Source: Talinum fruticosum (lineage: Eukaryota > Streptophyta > Magnoliopsida > Caryophyllales > Talinaceae). From it: DNA of 64,000 nucleotides. A program made the position numbers and the translations under genes. The notes under the pieces are model-generated. The model saw only the letters and a program-made list of their open reading frames with translations. It searched no databases and was not told where the DNA came from. The DNA lies in assembly GCA_021018815.1 (NCBI GenBank), contig JAITYX010000052.1:3958501-4022500 (forward strand), in the 5' to 3' direction. Of this stretch, positions 1 to 12,732 are shown piece by piece; the stretch's first letter is position 1, and each line of letters starts with the position of its first letter.

Positions 1-1484
1 ACTTTCACGCTCGGTTCAACCTCGAGGATTTAAATATACTTCGAACGCACTTAACCTCACAATCACCCATTTCTCACTTACATGTCCCGATTGCGCATCA
101 CTTAATACGATCTCATATTCCTCTTTACACTCCCCTTGTTATATCCCGAATTAGTACTCGTCTCTTAATGCCGCGAATTCGATAAATCTCTAAGACTCAA
201 TCTGAATATCAATTCCTAACCTATGCCCAAACCATGCGCTCTTATCCCCAACCGACCCGACTCTCGACACTACTCACTTGACCCAAGCAACTCAGTGAAT
301 TTCCGATTTCATTTTCAGGCCTTAACAACTCCCGTTCCCTCCACTAACTCCTAATTCACTTCCAGCAACTTCTAACTCATTCAAAAGCATACATATTCAA
401 TATCATACAATCACATTCAACAATCACAATAAACTCATTTAGTTTTCGAATATACCAATAGTCTAGAGTATAAGACTACCCACCTCGGATTCTCGGGTTT
501 GGAATTGATTGAACCGCTTGCTGTCCTCGCTTTGTGTTTGGGTTGCGTTCGGTTTCGAGGAGGCTCGCTTCTTGCTTCGGTTCGGCGGTTCTAGTCCCTC
601 GCCGCCCTTCGGTCCGGCCCTCCCTCGTGCTCGCCGCCGGCTCGCCTCCCTTGTCGCCGTCGCCGGTCCCGGCTTCCGCCGCTCTAACTCCCGCTCGTCT
701 GTCTCTGTTTCGGTCTCTGTTCCGCCCTCGCTCCGCCCAGTGTCTCGCTCCCTCCTCTCGCTCGCCGCTGCTCGTGTCGCCGACCGCCGTTTTCGAGTCC
801 GCGGTGGTCGTCGGCGTTCTCCCGGGTCCCCTGCACCGCTCGCCTCTTCTCTCTCTCTCTCTTTCCCGCTCGGTGCTCCCTCTTCCCCCTTCCCTTGCTT
901 TGCTTCTTTTCTTTCACCTTCGTCCGCCACCGGCCGCGTTCGCCGTTCGGCTTGCCGGCCTCTGCTCCGGTTCCCGCACGCCTCTTCTCTCTCTCTCTCT
1001 TTCGTTCGGTGGTTCTCTCTCTCTCCCCGCTGTGTTGCTCTGCTTCTTCTTCCTCTCGCTTTCACCCTTTTCCCCCTTCGGTCCTCTTGTCTTTTAATTC
1101 GGGTACTCTGTCTTCCCACCGCTCGACGTAACTCACCCCTTCACTCTATTGGACCTCAATTTGTTTCTCTTGTCCCATTATGGCATAAGTAACCTTCTTC
1201 GTTATAACACAATTCGTGCCTCTTCCTTCCTCCGTCCTCTTTAGGTTTTATCTCCTAATTTATTTCGATGCATCAATTAGGGCACTGCCTAATCGCACCG
1301 AATTTCAGCTTAAAAAGAAGAGGGTATTTCCTTGATTCCTTATTTGACATCAATTCGCGAGGAAATACCGAAGTAATACATCCGACCGCAAATAAAATCA
1401 GTCACTCAACCCCCTAGTCGTGGGGAAAAATACTCAATAATTCTATGCTTTTCAACTACTTTCTTTAAAATTCCGCGTATTACA
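1..1484 (-). mobile_element. LTR-like segment of a Ty3/gypsy (possibly Tekay/Del chromovirus) element
   Basis: Read on the minus strand, the segment begins at 1484 with TGTAATACGCGGAATTTTAA, which resembles the start of Tekay/Del-type LTRs (family recollection, not a search result). Bases 463-1190 are GC-rich with pyrimidine runs such as (CT)n, as in a transcribed LTR leader, and the rest is ordinary AT-rich plant DNA. The overlapping open frames here are Ser/Arg/Pro-rich on one strand and Arg/Glu-rich on the other, which is compositional and not coding. The far end of the LTR and any internal domain would lie left of the window, so the assignment is inferred. It could also be a promoter and leader of an unrelated gene. 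Confidence 0.35.
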
Positions 1485-2460
<976 letters not shown>

Positions 2461-3385
2461 AAGTTTCCAAATTGTAATTTTTAGGGATCGTTTTCCAAAA
2501 TTCTAAGTTTTAGCAAGGGTTTTTGAGAGGCAGCCCCTAAAGGAGACTCAAGAACACTCAATTCTAATTTTCTACTTCAAGTTTATGTATGATTGAATCG
2601 CTTCAAGTTTTTATTCGGTAATTGTAATTTCTTCTCTTTATCTTTTCTTCACAATTTCTCTTCGTTTCTCCATGGCTATGTTCCCTAAATTCTGTCAATT
2701 GTTTAGTATCATGTTTAGGGGCTAATTTCTCTACTTAGGTTGGGATTGATCCCTATTATGCCTTGATAATCATGAATTGAATGCCAATTGAATTGTTCTA
2801 TGCTTGTTAGGTTAGAATTCACTTCGCTCATCACTTTTTCATTGATTTCCTCGAAAGAGGACTCATATGTTTTTATTAGGGTTTTGTAAACATCGAAAGA
2901 TGAAAACTTACCTAGAAGACGTTGTGAGCGATTAGAACTTCATTATGAAAATAATTAATGTTTTAATCGGGGTTGTGAGATTCATTCTTTATGATTTTGC
3001 TCTATGTTAATCCTATGAAAATAGGTGATTAGATTGTGCAAGATTAGTCTTTGACCTTCGAAAGTAGGCGAAGATAGGTTTAATTTGGTATCTCCCCTTC
3101 TAAACTGCTAGCATAGGCAGATCTCAAGCGGTATTCGATGTTGATTCCAGGCATAGTAGTGTGATTAATCCCAATCTAAGGCTTGTTATTCATTGATCTT
3201 TCATAGTTATTTTGTTTTTAGTTGAATCCAAAAACCAAATCATCTGTCGAATCGAGTTTTTACCTAGATTAGAGTTTTTAGGTGGATTTAGTATTTGAAA
3301 ACGAGTTCCTTGTGGACACGATCCGTACTTGGCGGTTCCTAGCTACAGCTACACCGTGCACTTGCGGTAAATATTTCTCTCAACA
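2461..3385 (+). repeat. 5'-truncated left LTR of the Athila element
   Basis: It matches 13276-14200 over its full length with small substitutions (for example ccaAaattc against ccaGaattc). It lacks the first 543 bases of the LTR, including the TGTTAAAC start and the palindrome-rich part. It ends ...CTCAACA, followed six bases later by the primer-binding site. The truncation point abuts the ATT and 60-base repeat complex, so the U3 promoter is missing. Confidence 0.93.
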
Positions 3386-3391
3386 AGTTTT

Positions 3392-3409
3392 TGGCGCCGT
3401 TGCCGGGAA
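3392..3409 (+). other. Primer-binding site, tRNA-Asp type
   Basis: TGGCGCCGTTGCCGGGAA follows the left LTR after a six-base gap. It is complementary to the 3' end of plant tRNA-Asp apart from one change near its end (GGGAA where GGGGA is usual). This site is characteristic of Athila and Tat elements. Confidence 0.9.
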
Positions 3410-3537
3410 CTTTGTTCTTTTTAGTACTAAATTTGCTTTAAGACTTGAAACTAGGCATTGCGTTCTTGCCTCAAGCACCTATCTTTTCTTGTTTTTCGCT
3501 TGAACCTGTTTATGCTCGGTATAGTTCTTTTTTTTGC

Positions 3538-4976
3538 ATGCTTAGGAGGAGTCGAAGAGGGAGAGAAATTGTCCCACTTGACAATGAAATCGAAGCAACA
3601 ACAAGATCAATAAGCGCAGTTGCGAGAAGGTGGAGAAGAGAGGAAAGAATGGCCGAGTAAGGACCGCAACCGAGACCGCTAGGGGACTATGCCATCCCCA
3701 GTGCGTCCGGGCAATTTCGGCCATCGTTGGGTCGAATGTCGCTGCAGAGGACTTTGAGGTGAAGATGTCGCTCATTCACTTTGTGCGGCAAGATGCACTT
3801 GGAGGGCTTCCCGGAAAAATGCCATCCGACACATCAACTCCTTCCCGGAGAAGTGCGGAACCGTGAAAATCAACAACTTCACCGAAGAAGCCCTCCGCCT
3901 CAAGCTCTTTCCCTTCTCCTTAAAGGATAGAGCCAAGGATTGGTTGTTGAATGAGGATCCCAACAAGTACGCCACTTGGGAAGCTTTGTCAAAGGCGTTT
4001 ATGGCAAAGTTCTTTCCCGCAAGCAAGACCATAAAATTGAGGAACGCCATTTCCACCTTTTGCTTGGAGGACGCAGAATCACTCTACGAGGCTTAGGAGC
4101 GTTACAAGGATCTCCAAAAGAAGTGTCCTCATCACGGCATTCCCGAATGGATGCTCCTACGGACTTTTACAATGGGCTACCTCCCGCATTCGGATTTCTA
4201 TAGATGCAGCGAGCAGGAGGTGCCCTAATGGCTAAGGGTGAAGGTGAAGCCAAAGCCCTCATTGAGAACATGGCTTCCAACAGCTATTATTGGGGTAGTG
4301 AGAAGTCAATTCCGAAGAAAGGAGGGATGCATGAGATTGATTATATAGCCCTCCTAGCCAGCAAAGTGGAGGCTCTCGGTCGAAGTTAGAACGAGTGAGT
4401 GCAGTGTCTACTTCCGGTGGTTCCTCAAGTGCTGCAAATGAGGGATATGTATTTTGTGAGATATGTGGAGTGCAAGGGCATGTGGCCGCTGAATGCCAAG
4501 TTGATTTCTAAACCGTTGAGCAAGCCAATGCCTTGCAAAACTTCAATTCCAAACCACAAGACAACCCATAGTCCTAAACCTACAACCCTACCTGAAGGAA
4601 TCATCCTAATTTCTCCTATAGAAACAATAATCCTTTGCTACCTGGTTTTCAACCTAGGGCCCCCTTTAATCCAAGCACCTCAACCCCCACCTCGGAAGTC
4701 AAACTTAGAGAGCCTCATGGAAAGCTTCATTCAAACACAATCTAGAACAAATGAGGCCTTGGTGAATCGATCAAGCAGTTGGCTTCCAAGTTTGATGGCA
4801 TGTCTACTCATCACAAGATCCTTGAGACCCAAATCTCCCAAATAGCCCAACAAGTGAGCCATCTTTCTAGACCTCAAGGGCATTTGCCGGGTCAACCCGA
4901 GATCAATCCAAACGGGCATGTCAATGCTATTTCTTTGAAGTGGGAAAGAGTTAGAGGGTCCCAAGATGGTTGCTAA
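3538..4976 (+). pseudogene. gag: Athila gag polyprotein, frameshifted
   Basis: Gag forms the nucleocapsid that packages element RNA in the cytoplasm. The start at 3538 encodes a short Arg-rich leader (MLRRSRRGR) that stops at 3658, and the reading then changes frame. The conserved gag core is at 3863-4095 (LKLFPFSLKDRAKDWL, then a segment ending DAESLYEA). It runs into a TAG at 4094 and continues as ERYKDL and CPHHGIPEWM. A CCHC zinc knuckle, CEICGVQGHVAAEC, is readable at about 4456-4500 in another frame. The later part up to 4976 is Pro/Gln/Ser-rich linker. At least four frame changes or stops separate these pieces. Confidence 0.88.
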
Positions 4977-5129
4977 TGAGGAGGATTTTGTTGTTGAAGA
5001 AGAAGAAAAATAGGGAGATGTTTAAGCCGAGATTCAGGGTGCTAAGGATGACACTCGGAAGTTCAAAGGGTAAAGCTGAAACCGAAACCGTAGTGAAGCC
5101 TGTCGATTCCTACAAACCTCCGAGCTCCA

Positions 5130-5781
5130 TATCCTCGGAGGTTAGTAAAGACTAAGGATCGGAAGAAGTACATCAAGTTCATAGAGATGTTGCAGAAATT
5201 CCATATCAACATCCCATTCATAGAGGCACTTGCAGAGATACCATCTTATGCAAAATTTTTGAAAGACATACTTGTCTAACAAAGGGAAGTTAATTGAGAG
5301 TGGGACCGTGTCTCTCACAGACTGAGTGTAGTGTCTGTCTTGCAAAACAAGTTGCCCCCGAGCTTTCGGATCTAGGTAGTTTCTCTATACCATGCTCTAT
5401 TCGAGATGTACCAATTAGCAAAGCGTTGTGTGATTTGGGAGCTAGTGTGAGTGTTATGCCTTTCTCCATCTACAAGAGGCTTTAAATGGGTGATTTAAAA
5501 CCTACTTCCATATCCATTAAGCTTGCATGGATTGTTCCGTGAAATATTCGGTGGGACTCCTAGAAGATGTGCCTCTCCAAGTGGGCAAGATTTTCATCCC
5601 ATGTGATTTTGTGGTGATGGAAATGGAGGAGGATGCCCGGATTCCAATCATTTTAGGGAGACATTTCTTAGCCACAGCTGGTGCCATGATCGATGTCAAG
5701 AATGGAAAGCTTTCCCTTTATGTAGGAGATGAGAAGATGGAGTTTAATCTCTCCAAAGCCACGATCTGCTCCCACATTTGA
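5130..5781 (+). pseudogene. pol: Athila aspartic protease region, frameshifted
   Basis: The pepsin-like protease cleaves the retrotransposon polyprotein. The active-site block ALCDLGASVSVMPFSIYK lies at about 5422-5480 and keeps the catalytic Asp-x-Gly pattern (D-L-G). Upstream, 5158-5278 encodes the conserved pre-protease helix (KFIEMLQKFHINIPF) and then a TAA. Downstream, 5527-5781 supplies the second half (PIILGRHFLATAGAMIDV). The pieces are in different frames with a TAA at 5483 between them, so no continuous enzyme is possible. Confidence 0.88.
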
Positions 5782-6926
5782 AGATTCATGTTGCCAAGTT
5801 GACATCTTGGATGGGATCGTTAATGGAGACGGGGTGAACCACAAATTGCAAGATGATCCTCTTGAAGCACTTTTGACCGGTGAAGAGGCAATCGAAGGAC
5901 AGAAAGATGAGGCAAAGGAGTATGTTAGGCTCCTTGATGATGCTCCAATCTATGAGCGTAGACCACATTCGCCGCTGGTCCTTAATGTGGAAGTTCGGAC
6001 CGCAAAGGAAGGTGAGAAAAGGGCCCCACAGGTAGAGTTAAAACCTCTACCTCCACACCTCATGTATGAATTCTTAGGCCCTAGCTCCACTTTTCCAGTT
6101 ATTGTCAATGCTAAACTTGAAGGCCCACAACTTGAAAAATTGCTTGATGTCCTTAGAAAACACCGTGGGCCCATTGGGTATAGCATTGATGATATTAAGG
6201 GAATTAGTCCTTCATTGTGCATGCATAGAATTCTTCTTGATGATGGTCATAAGCCCTCTAGACAACCTTAAAGACGTTTAAATCCAAATATGCAAGAGGT
6301 TGTGAAAAAGAGGTTGTGAAATTGCTTGAAGTCGGAATTATCTATCCTATCTCGGATAGTGATTGGGTTAGTCCAGTCCAAGTAGTTCCAACAAAGGGGG
6401 TATGACCATCATTAAGAATGAAAAGAATGAGTTGATTTCTACTAGGACTCGTCACCGGGTGGCGCATGTGCATTGACTACGTAAAATTGAATAAAGCCAC
6501 CCGGAAAGATCATTTCCCCTCCCTTTCATTGATCAAATGTTGCAAAGGTTGGCAAAGTATTCATTCTTTTGTTACTTGGATGGTTTTTCGGGATTTTTCC
6601 AAATTCCTATCCACCCGAGTGATCAAGAGAAAACAACATTCACATGCCTTTATGGTACCTTTGCTTATCAAAGGATGCCTTTTGGGTTATGTAATGCATC
6701 GGCTACCTTCCAACGATGCATGACTCGCTATCTTTTCGAATTCATTGAAAACATTATGGGGGTTTTTATGGATGACTTCTCCATCTATGGAGGCACTTTT
6801 GATTTGTGTTTGGAGAATTTGGCTAAAGTGCTCCATAGATATGAGGAAGTTAATTTGGTTTTAAAGCTGGAAAAAATGCCACTTTATGGTGCAAGAAGGT
6901 GTTGTTTTAGGGCATGTAATTTCTAA
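5782..6926 (+). pseudogene. pol: Athila reverse transcriptase, frameshifted
   Basis: The RT copies element RNA into DNA. An upstream linker (to 6271) ends with HRILLDDGHKPSRQP. The palm then appears as MCIDYVKLNKATRKDHFP (6466 onward), FCYLDGFSGFFQIPIHP, FGLCNASATFQRCM and the catalytic FMDDFSIYGG at about 6765-6794. The family signature Y/F-x-D-D is intact, but the domain crosses three frames and has stops near 6270 and 6924. It overlaps the start of the RNase H frame at 6886. Confidence 0.92.
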
Positions 6927-7560
6927 TAGGGGCACCGAGGTTGATAGGGCTAAGATTGAGGTTATAGAGCGATTACCACCTCCCACTTCTATGAAGGGTG
7001 TTAGAAGCTTTCTTAGTCATGCGGGGTTCTATCGCCGCTTTATCAAGGACTTTTCTAAAATTGCTAAACCTCTAACTAAGCTCCTCGCCAAAGATGTACC
7101 CTTTGTTTTCACCGATGAGTGTCATGAGGCCTTTTGTAGGATTAAAAAGGCTTTGATTTCAGCTCCGATCATTCAGCCACCAGATTGGAGCATGCCATTT
7201 GAGATAATGTGTGATGCCAGTGACCACGCAGTTGGTGCAGTTTTGCGGCAAAAGATAGACAAGAAGCCTCATGTGATTTACTATGCTAGTAAGACACTTG
7301 ATGAGGCCCAGCTGAACTACACCACTACCGAGAAGGAATTGCTTGCGTTAGTGTATGCAATTGAAAAATTCAAACAAGTATCTTTTGTGCTCCAAGGTTA
7401 TTGTGTACACCGACCACTCTGCTCTCAAGCATCTACTCGCCAAGCAAGATGCCAAGCCCCGCCTCATTCGGTGGATACTACTTCTCCAAGAGTTTTACAT
7501 AGAGATTCGGGATAAAACAGGAGCGGAAAATGTAGTTGCAAATCACTTGTCTAGGCTTAT
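6927..7560 (+). pseudogene. pol: Athila RNase H region
   Basis: One open stretch from 6886 carries the end of the RT thumb (LSHAGFYRRFIKDFSKIAKPL) and then RNase H (FEIMCDASDHAVGAVL near 7200, LNYTTTEKELLALVYAIEKF near 7313). The acidic residues expected in CDASD and KELLA are present. A frameshift near 7375 moves the end of the domain (VYTDHSALKHLLAKQDAKPR, WILLLQEF) into another frame. RNase H removes the RNA strand during reverse transcription. Confidence 0.9.
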
Positions 7561-7689
7561 TGTTGAGAGTCAAGATGTTCCCATTGGTGACACTTTTCCC
7601 GATGAGCACCTGTTTACTCGTCCACAAGGGTGGAGTTCCATGGTTTGCTCGACATTGCCAATTTCCTAGCTAGCAAAGTCATCCCATCT

Positions 7690-8930
7690 CGATTTGAGTT
7701 CCCATCGGAGAAAGAAGTTCTTCCACGATATCAAGTTCTACTGTTGGGAAGAACCTTTCCTTTACAAGCTGTGCAAGGATGGGATTTATAGGAGATGTAT
7801 CCCCGAAGAGGAGATTCAAAGGGTAATTTCCCACTCGTCACGACTCTCCTTGTGGTGGACATGTTAGCACTTCGAAAACTGCAGCAAAAGTTCTACAAGC
7901 TGGCTTCTTTTGGCCTACATTGTTCAAGGATGTGCACAAGTACGTTCATGCATGTGATCGATGCCAACAGACCGGAAATATCTCAAGGAAGAATGAGATG
8001 CCCCTCAATTACATTCTAGAGCTGGAAATTTTTGATGTTTGGGGCATTGACTTTATGGGACCGTTCCCACCTTCAAAAGGTAACCAATACATCCTTGTTG
8101 CTGTGGATTATATCTCAAAATGGGTAGAAGCAATTGCTAGCCCTACTAATGATGCCAGAGTGGTGGCTAAGTTCTTTCAAAAGGTGATCTTCCCAAGGTT
8201 CGGAGTTTCTAGAGTTTTAATTAGTGATGGAGGAACTCATTTTATTGAAAAGAAGTTTGAGGCAATGCTTAAGAAGTATGGGGTGCATCATAAGGTCGGT
8301 TTAGGCTATCATCCCCAAACTAGTGGGCAAGTAGAGATTTCAAACCGGAAATCAAGTCAATCCTGGAGAAAACAGTTTCGAGGTTGAGAAGAGATTGGGC
8401 GGATAAGTTAGATGATGCCTTATGGGCCTATTGAACAGCTTTTAAAACACTTATTGGGACTACACCATTTAGGTTGATTTTTGGGAAACCATGTCACCTC
8501 CCTGTGGAATTGGAGCATAAGGCGTTTTGGGCTGTCAAGCATCTAAACTTCGATCTCAAGGCTCGCTGGGGAAAGAAGGCTGCTGCAATTGAATGAGCTA
8601 GATGAGATTAGGATGGATGCCTATAAGAACTCTAAGATCTACAAGGAGAAAATGAAAAAGTGGCACGACAAGTTTATCAATAGAAGAGAATTCCGGGAAG
8701 GAGATTTAGTTCTTTTGTTTAACTCAAGGCTGAAATTATTTCCGGAAAACTTCGCTTACGATGGTCGGGGCCATTTAGGGTTTTTAAGGTGTTTCCATAT
8801 GGGGTCGTGGAGATCGGTACTGAAGCCGATAATACTTTCAAGGTGAATGGTTCGAGACTCAAGCACTACCTATCTAGAGAGTCTATAGAGGGGAAGGTCT
8901 CTTACAACCTCCCCAATGCACTAATCGCAT
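7690..8930 (+). pseudogene. pol: Athila integrase, frameshifted
   Basis: The zinc-binding amino end is recognisable in pieces, ending [14 protein letters not shown] at 7942-7983. The DDE core is readable in one frame at 7920-8387: [10 protein letters not shown] (first Asp, about 8040), LISDGGTHF (second Asp, about 8218) and [11 protein letters not shown] (Glu, about 8304-8335). Then a frame break occurs and the GPY-like carboxyl part appears near 8589-8846. The three catalytic acids are kept although the frame is not. Integrase inserts the cDNA into the host chromosome. Confidence 0.92.
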
Positions 8931-9528
8931 GAAAAAATCAGGTCGTGGTCAAGCTCGGGACCTAAAACAAGCGATTCTTGGGAGGCAACCCAAGTTTTTT
9001 AATCGCTTTCAAAAAAAAAAGGAAAAAAAGAGGAGAGCAGACCCGCACGGTATCTTGTGCAAATTTAGCACTACCGCTGCCGCCACCACAACCGTCATTC
9101 GCCAACGCCGCCGCCATCCGTTTTCTCTCTCCGGTCGCTTGCAACAAGCGCCTCTCTCCTCTCAACCCTACAAATCGCCCTCCTTCCACCAACTCAGCCA
9201 CCGGCGACCACCACTTCGCCTGCCCTCGCTACAAACCCCCGCTGCCGCTCTCTCTTCTCACCGCTCCCGTAACCGAACTCTCGCCCCTCCTATTCGCACG
9301 TCCGTGCGATCCTCGAAGCCCCACCTTTGAAGAACCAAAAATTTTTGTTTTTTCTCTCCTAGCCACTACTTTCCACCGGAATTCTTGTACTCCACGCTGA
9401 TTTTGGGTTTTGGTATTCGATTCCGGAGTTTTGGTGCTTGAATTTTGGGTTTTTGAGGTTTGGTGTTCTGAATTTTGTCTGTACTCTACTCGAATTGGGT
9501 GTGACTCCTACTAAATTGCTATTTCACA

Positions 9529-10962
9529 ATGTCTCCAAGGAAGAAATTGGGCACCACCAACACCACTGGTGCTTCCTTTTCCGGCCGGGCCCCGTGGCCC
9601 GAGGTCAAAGCTCTCAACCCCTTGCCCTAACAATGTTGAGTTTGTGAATGCTTGCACAACATTCTAAATTCGATGAAATCGTGTCTAGAGAGCTTAGTGC
9701 ACCCAAATTTGTCGATGTGGAATGGATGACAAACTTAGGATTATAGGATGATCTTCGAACTTTATTGTCGAATTTGGGTTTGCTTGAGTTGGTGACCCGT
9801 CGTTTTGGGGTATAAGCTAGGTTAGTCTATGAATTTTACGGTTCCTTTAGACTTGACGCCAACTCATCCAAGTGAGGAGGATTACTTTACGAGTGCATTT
9901 CCGTTTAGGAAATTGGACTTTTGTGTTGAGTTTGAGTTAATTCAATGATGCCCTTGGCCTCCCTCACCACGACCTTCTTACCTATCGCCACAATAACTAT
10001 TCTTCGGAAGCCTTTTGGGAATCTATTAGTTGTGAGGCAAGGCCGACATTTCCTTTACGAGATGGGCGATTCCGTTATTTTAACCCCCAAAAGAGCAAAG
10101 CCACCTTCATTTGCAACCCCATCCTTCGTTACCTTCAGCGTACTCGGCCAACTCTATTTTTGCTCGTCATGATAGCCGAATACCATCGGGAGCTCGAACT
10201 TTTTCTAATGTGGGCAGCCCTTAATGAGGTCCCTGTTAACGGCGGTGCTTTGCTGTTAGAGTACATTAGGGACCAATTAGTGACCAAATCCATCTGTTTA
10301 GCTACCGGTGGTATTGCTACTGCTCTAGCTGTACGTCTCGGGGTAGGGATTGATTTATCCTCATTGACGTTGCTACACCCTGGTGGTCTACTCGAACTAC
10401 GATGCCTGCACGTACATGAAACTGTTCGTGCTTCAGGATAATGCTTTTTTGTCAACCATCATGAGGTAGTCCTCTTTCGACTTCCTAAGCCTCGCTCGGA
10501 CCACCATTACCGATGAGCGCAATCGGTCATATGGTCGGTTCGCTGCACAGGGGACTAGACCGGAACCTCCACATCTCATGCTTGGGCTATCCGGGTATCC
10601 CGAAGAACAACCAGCTCAACCACATGCTGGGGTCGACATTCCTTTTCTTACCGCCCCTCCCACAACCGAGACGATGTTTTAGTCCATCCTTGATCATGTC
10701 AACCGTCTTCAAGTTGGTCGGGATGGTCTGCGAGATTCTATGCATCAAGCATCGGACTGAAACGCAACAAGGTTTTGAACATCTTAATAACCGTATTGCC
10801 GAGATGGAGCATCTTGTCTTGCATGCATATGAGCAGCTCCGCTGCCCTTACCCTCCCCGGATGGCAACCTCGTGGGCCACCTGGCCCTTATTGATGCACT
10901 GTGAGTTTTGCCCCCTTTCCCTCTCTTTCTCGCATATTTCTTTCATTGGGGACAATGAATAG
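9529..10962 (+). pseudogene. Athila post-pol ORF, hypothetical
   Basis: Downstream of integrase, 9529 opens MSPRKKLGTTNTTGASFS and is frameshifted within about 100 bases. Further fragments read FPFRKLDFCVEFELIQ near 9895-9942 and then, in other frames, 10160-10441 and 10513-10962. These resemble the plant-specific ORF lying between pol and the 3' LTR of Athila-type elements, sometimes discussed as env-like and sometimes matched to a 'putative plant transposon protein' family. I see no signal peptide or fusion region, so I do not call it an envelope. 8931-9528 before it is a Pro/Arg/Ser-rich, GC-rich linker with a poly-A run and no convincing gene. Confidence 0.5.
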
Positions 10963-12732
10963 CTCAAGCATTGGGGGGTTCCTCATTGTCATTTGTTTTG
11001 ATTGATCGAATGAGTTGGGAGACATTTATTGATTGCTTGGATGATTTGAGGGTAGTTTAGATGCATATAGTTAGCAATGCAATCATATAGTTGCATTAGT
11101 TTTTGTTTTCTTTATTTCCTTCCTGTTTCTTGCATATAGGATTAAGCATGAGCATATTAGTTAGGATTTTGCATTGTATATCATTTTTCTTCCTCCTAAT
11201 TTACTCACAAAAAGCGACGCGAGGCGATGGGCATCCGTAAGCAATTGAGGTAACCACATTCCACCCTCTCTTCGTTTTCTTTTTTTTGTTGTGAGTTTCT
11301 TTTAGTTAGTTTTCTTTAAATTGAAAAAAAACTGTTTTTCAAAACCCCTCTTATGATGATGATGTGAAGTGTGATAGTTGATTAATGGGCATGATTATGT
11401 ATGATTTGATAGCCCATTCTTGGTGGAATCTTTGTGTGGAAATAAACTTGTGAATGAATTTGATTGTGATGTCTTGAGTTGCTTGCTGGTGTTTTCGAGA
11501 ATTACTTTACATGATTGGTCAAACTTCAGCATGTGGTAAACTTTTGAGCTAGTTGTTGATCTGTGGTGGATAAGCCTATGAGACTTTGAGCCTTATAGAC
11601 TAATTCATCAATTTTAGTCTCATGTTTCATTCTTTGTGTGACTTTTCCTTGATGCATACCTCTAGAATTTGCTTTGGTTCTCTTTGAGATCACACTTGGC
11701 ATGTGCATTGTGTAATATGATAGAGGCATTCGTTTGTTTTCAAGCTACATGAGCCAAAGAGCCATCCCATTTATTTATACCCTTTTGCTACCACTTTGAG
11801 CCTTAACCTATTTCTTGGTACACCTGCATCTGCTTTACCTTTGGCCTATATACATTTCCTATGCCAAAGCCGGGTCTAGTGGAGTAATACTTCTTGGGTA
11901 GTTTTGGGTTAAATGATTGAGTGTTGCATTCAGTTTGTAGTTTTATTTGGGGACCCGTATTTGGAATTGAGTAGTGTTTATAATCCCTATGCCAATTTTA
12001 TCTATCCTGGAAAGTTTTGAATTTTTGTCTTCTCTTTCACAAAAAAAAAGAAAAAGAAAAAAAGTGAAGAAATAAGTGGTTGGCATGTGGAAAGTTCAAA
12101 AAGTTGTATGCTCATTCCAAAAGTTGTCTTAAAGCATGTTGTGCTTAAAGAGGTGAATTGGGAGAAAGTTTTCAGTCATGTTTGGAAATGTTTTTGCTCC
12201 TTAGCTGTTAGGCCTCGGCTTTTAGCTCCACATATCCCAAATTGGCTCCCCTTTCTACCAATGAACCTTGGCCACGTTACAAGCTTTGAAAGACCTCTTG
12301 ATTGCACTTGCATGTTTGCCTCTATAGTGGTGGGGAATGAGAATATGACCAAGCCTATGGTAGGTTGTGTTTTTGGAAAGAGATATTGAGAGAACCTTAA
12401 AAAAATTTCAAATGAGATGAGTGATCCACAATTCCTAAAGTGAGGGTTCACCTGGTCAAGCTAGCTCGCCATTTGTTTGAGGGCGTCATGAATGCTAATG
12501 TGATTCAATATGAGACAGTCGTGCATTGTGACCAAGCATTGTAGTCATTGAAGTTTTTAGGCTAGTTTTCATGGAAGTTTGATACTTTGAATAGGTTGTC
12601 TTTGTGCATGGTCATCCATATTGATTGAACTGTTAACTCGTTACTCGAGGAGGGTGAATGCGAGGTTTTAACCCCGGGATTGTTAATTGACGGCCTTGCT
12701 TAGGGACAAGCAAGAGCTAAGCATGGGGGAGT
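10963..12732 (+). other. Athila 3' untranslated region with polypurine tract
   Basis: There is no credible coding region. A G-run, AAGCATTGGGGGG, occurs at about 10966-10978, and the likely functional polypurine tract AGCATGGGGGAG ends at 12731, next to the TGTTAAAC start of the 3' LTR. The short frame at 12087-12389 has no recognisable family. An A/G-rich run occupies 12040-12065. Confidence 0.7.

Noticed and set aside
463..1192. Overlapping 187-227 codon frames on both strands
   Set aside because: Low-complexity Ser/Pro/Arg composition arising from GC-rich pyrimidine runs; no domain.
9529..10962. Retroviral envelope gene
   Set aside because: No signal peptide, fusion peptide or membrane anchor seen.
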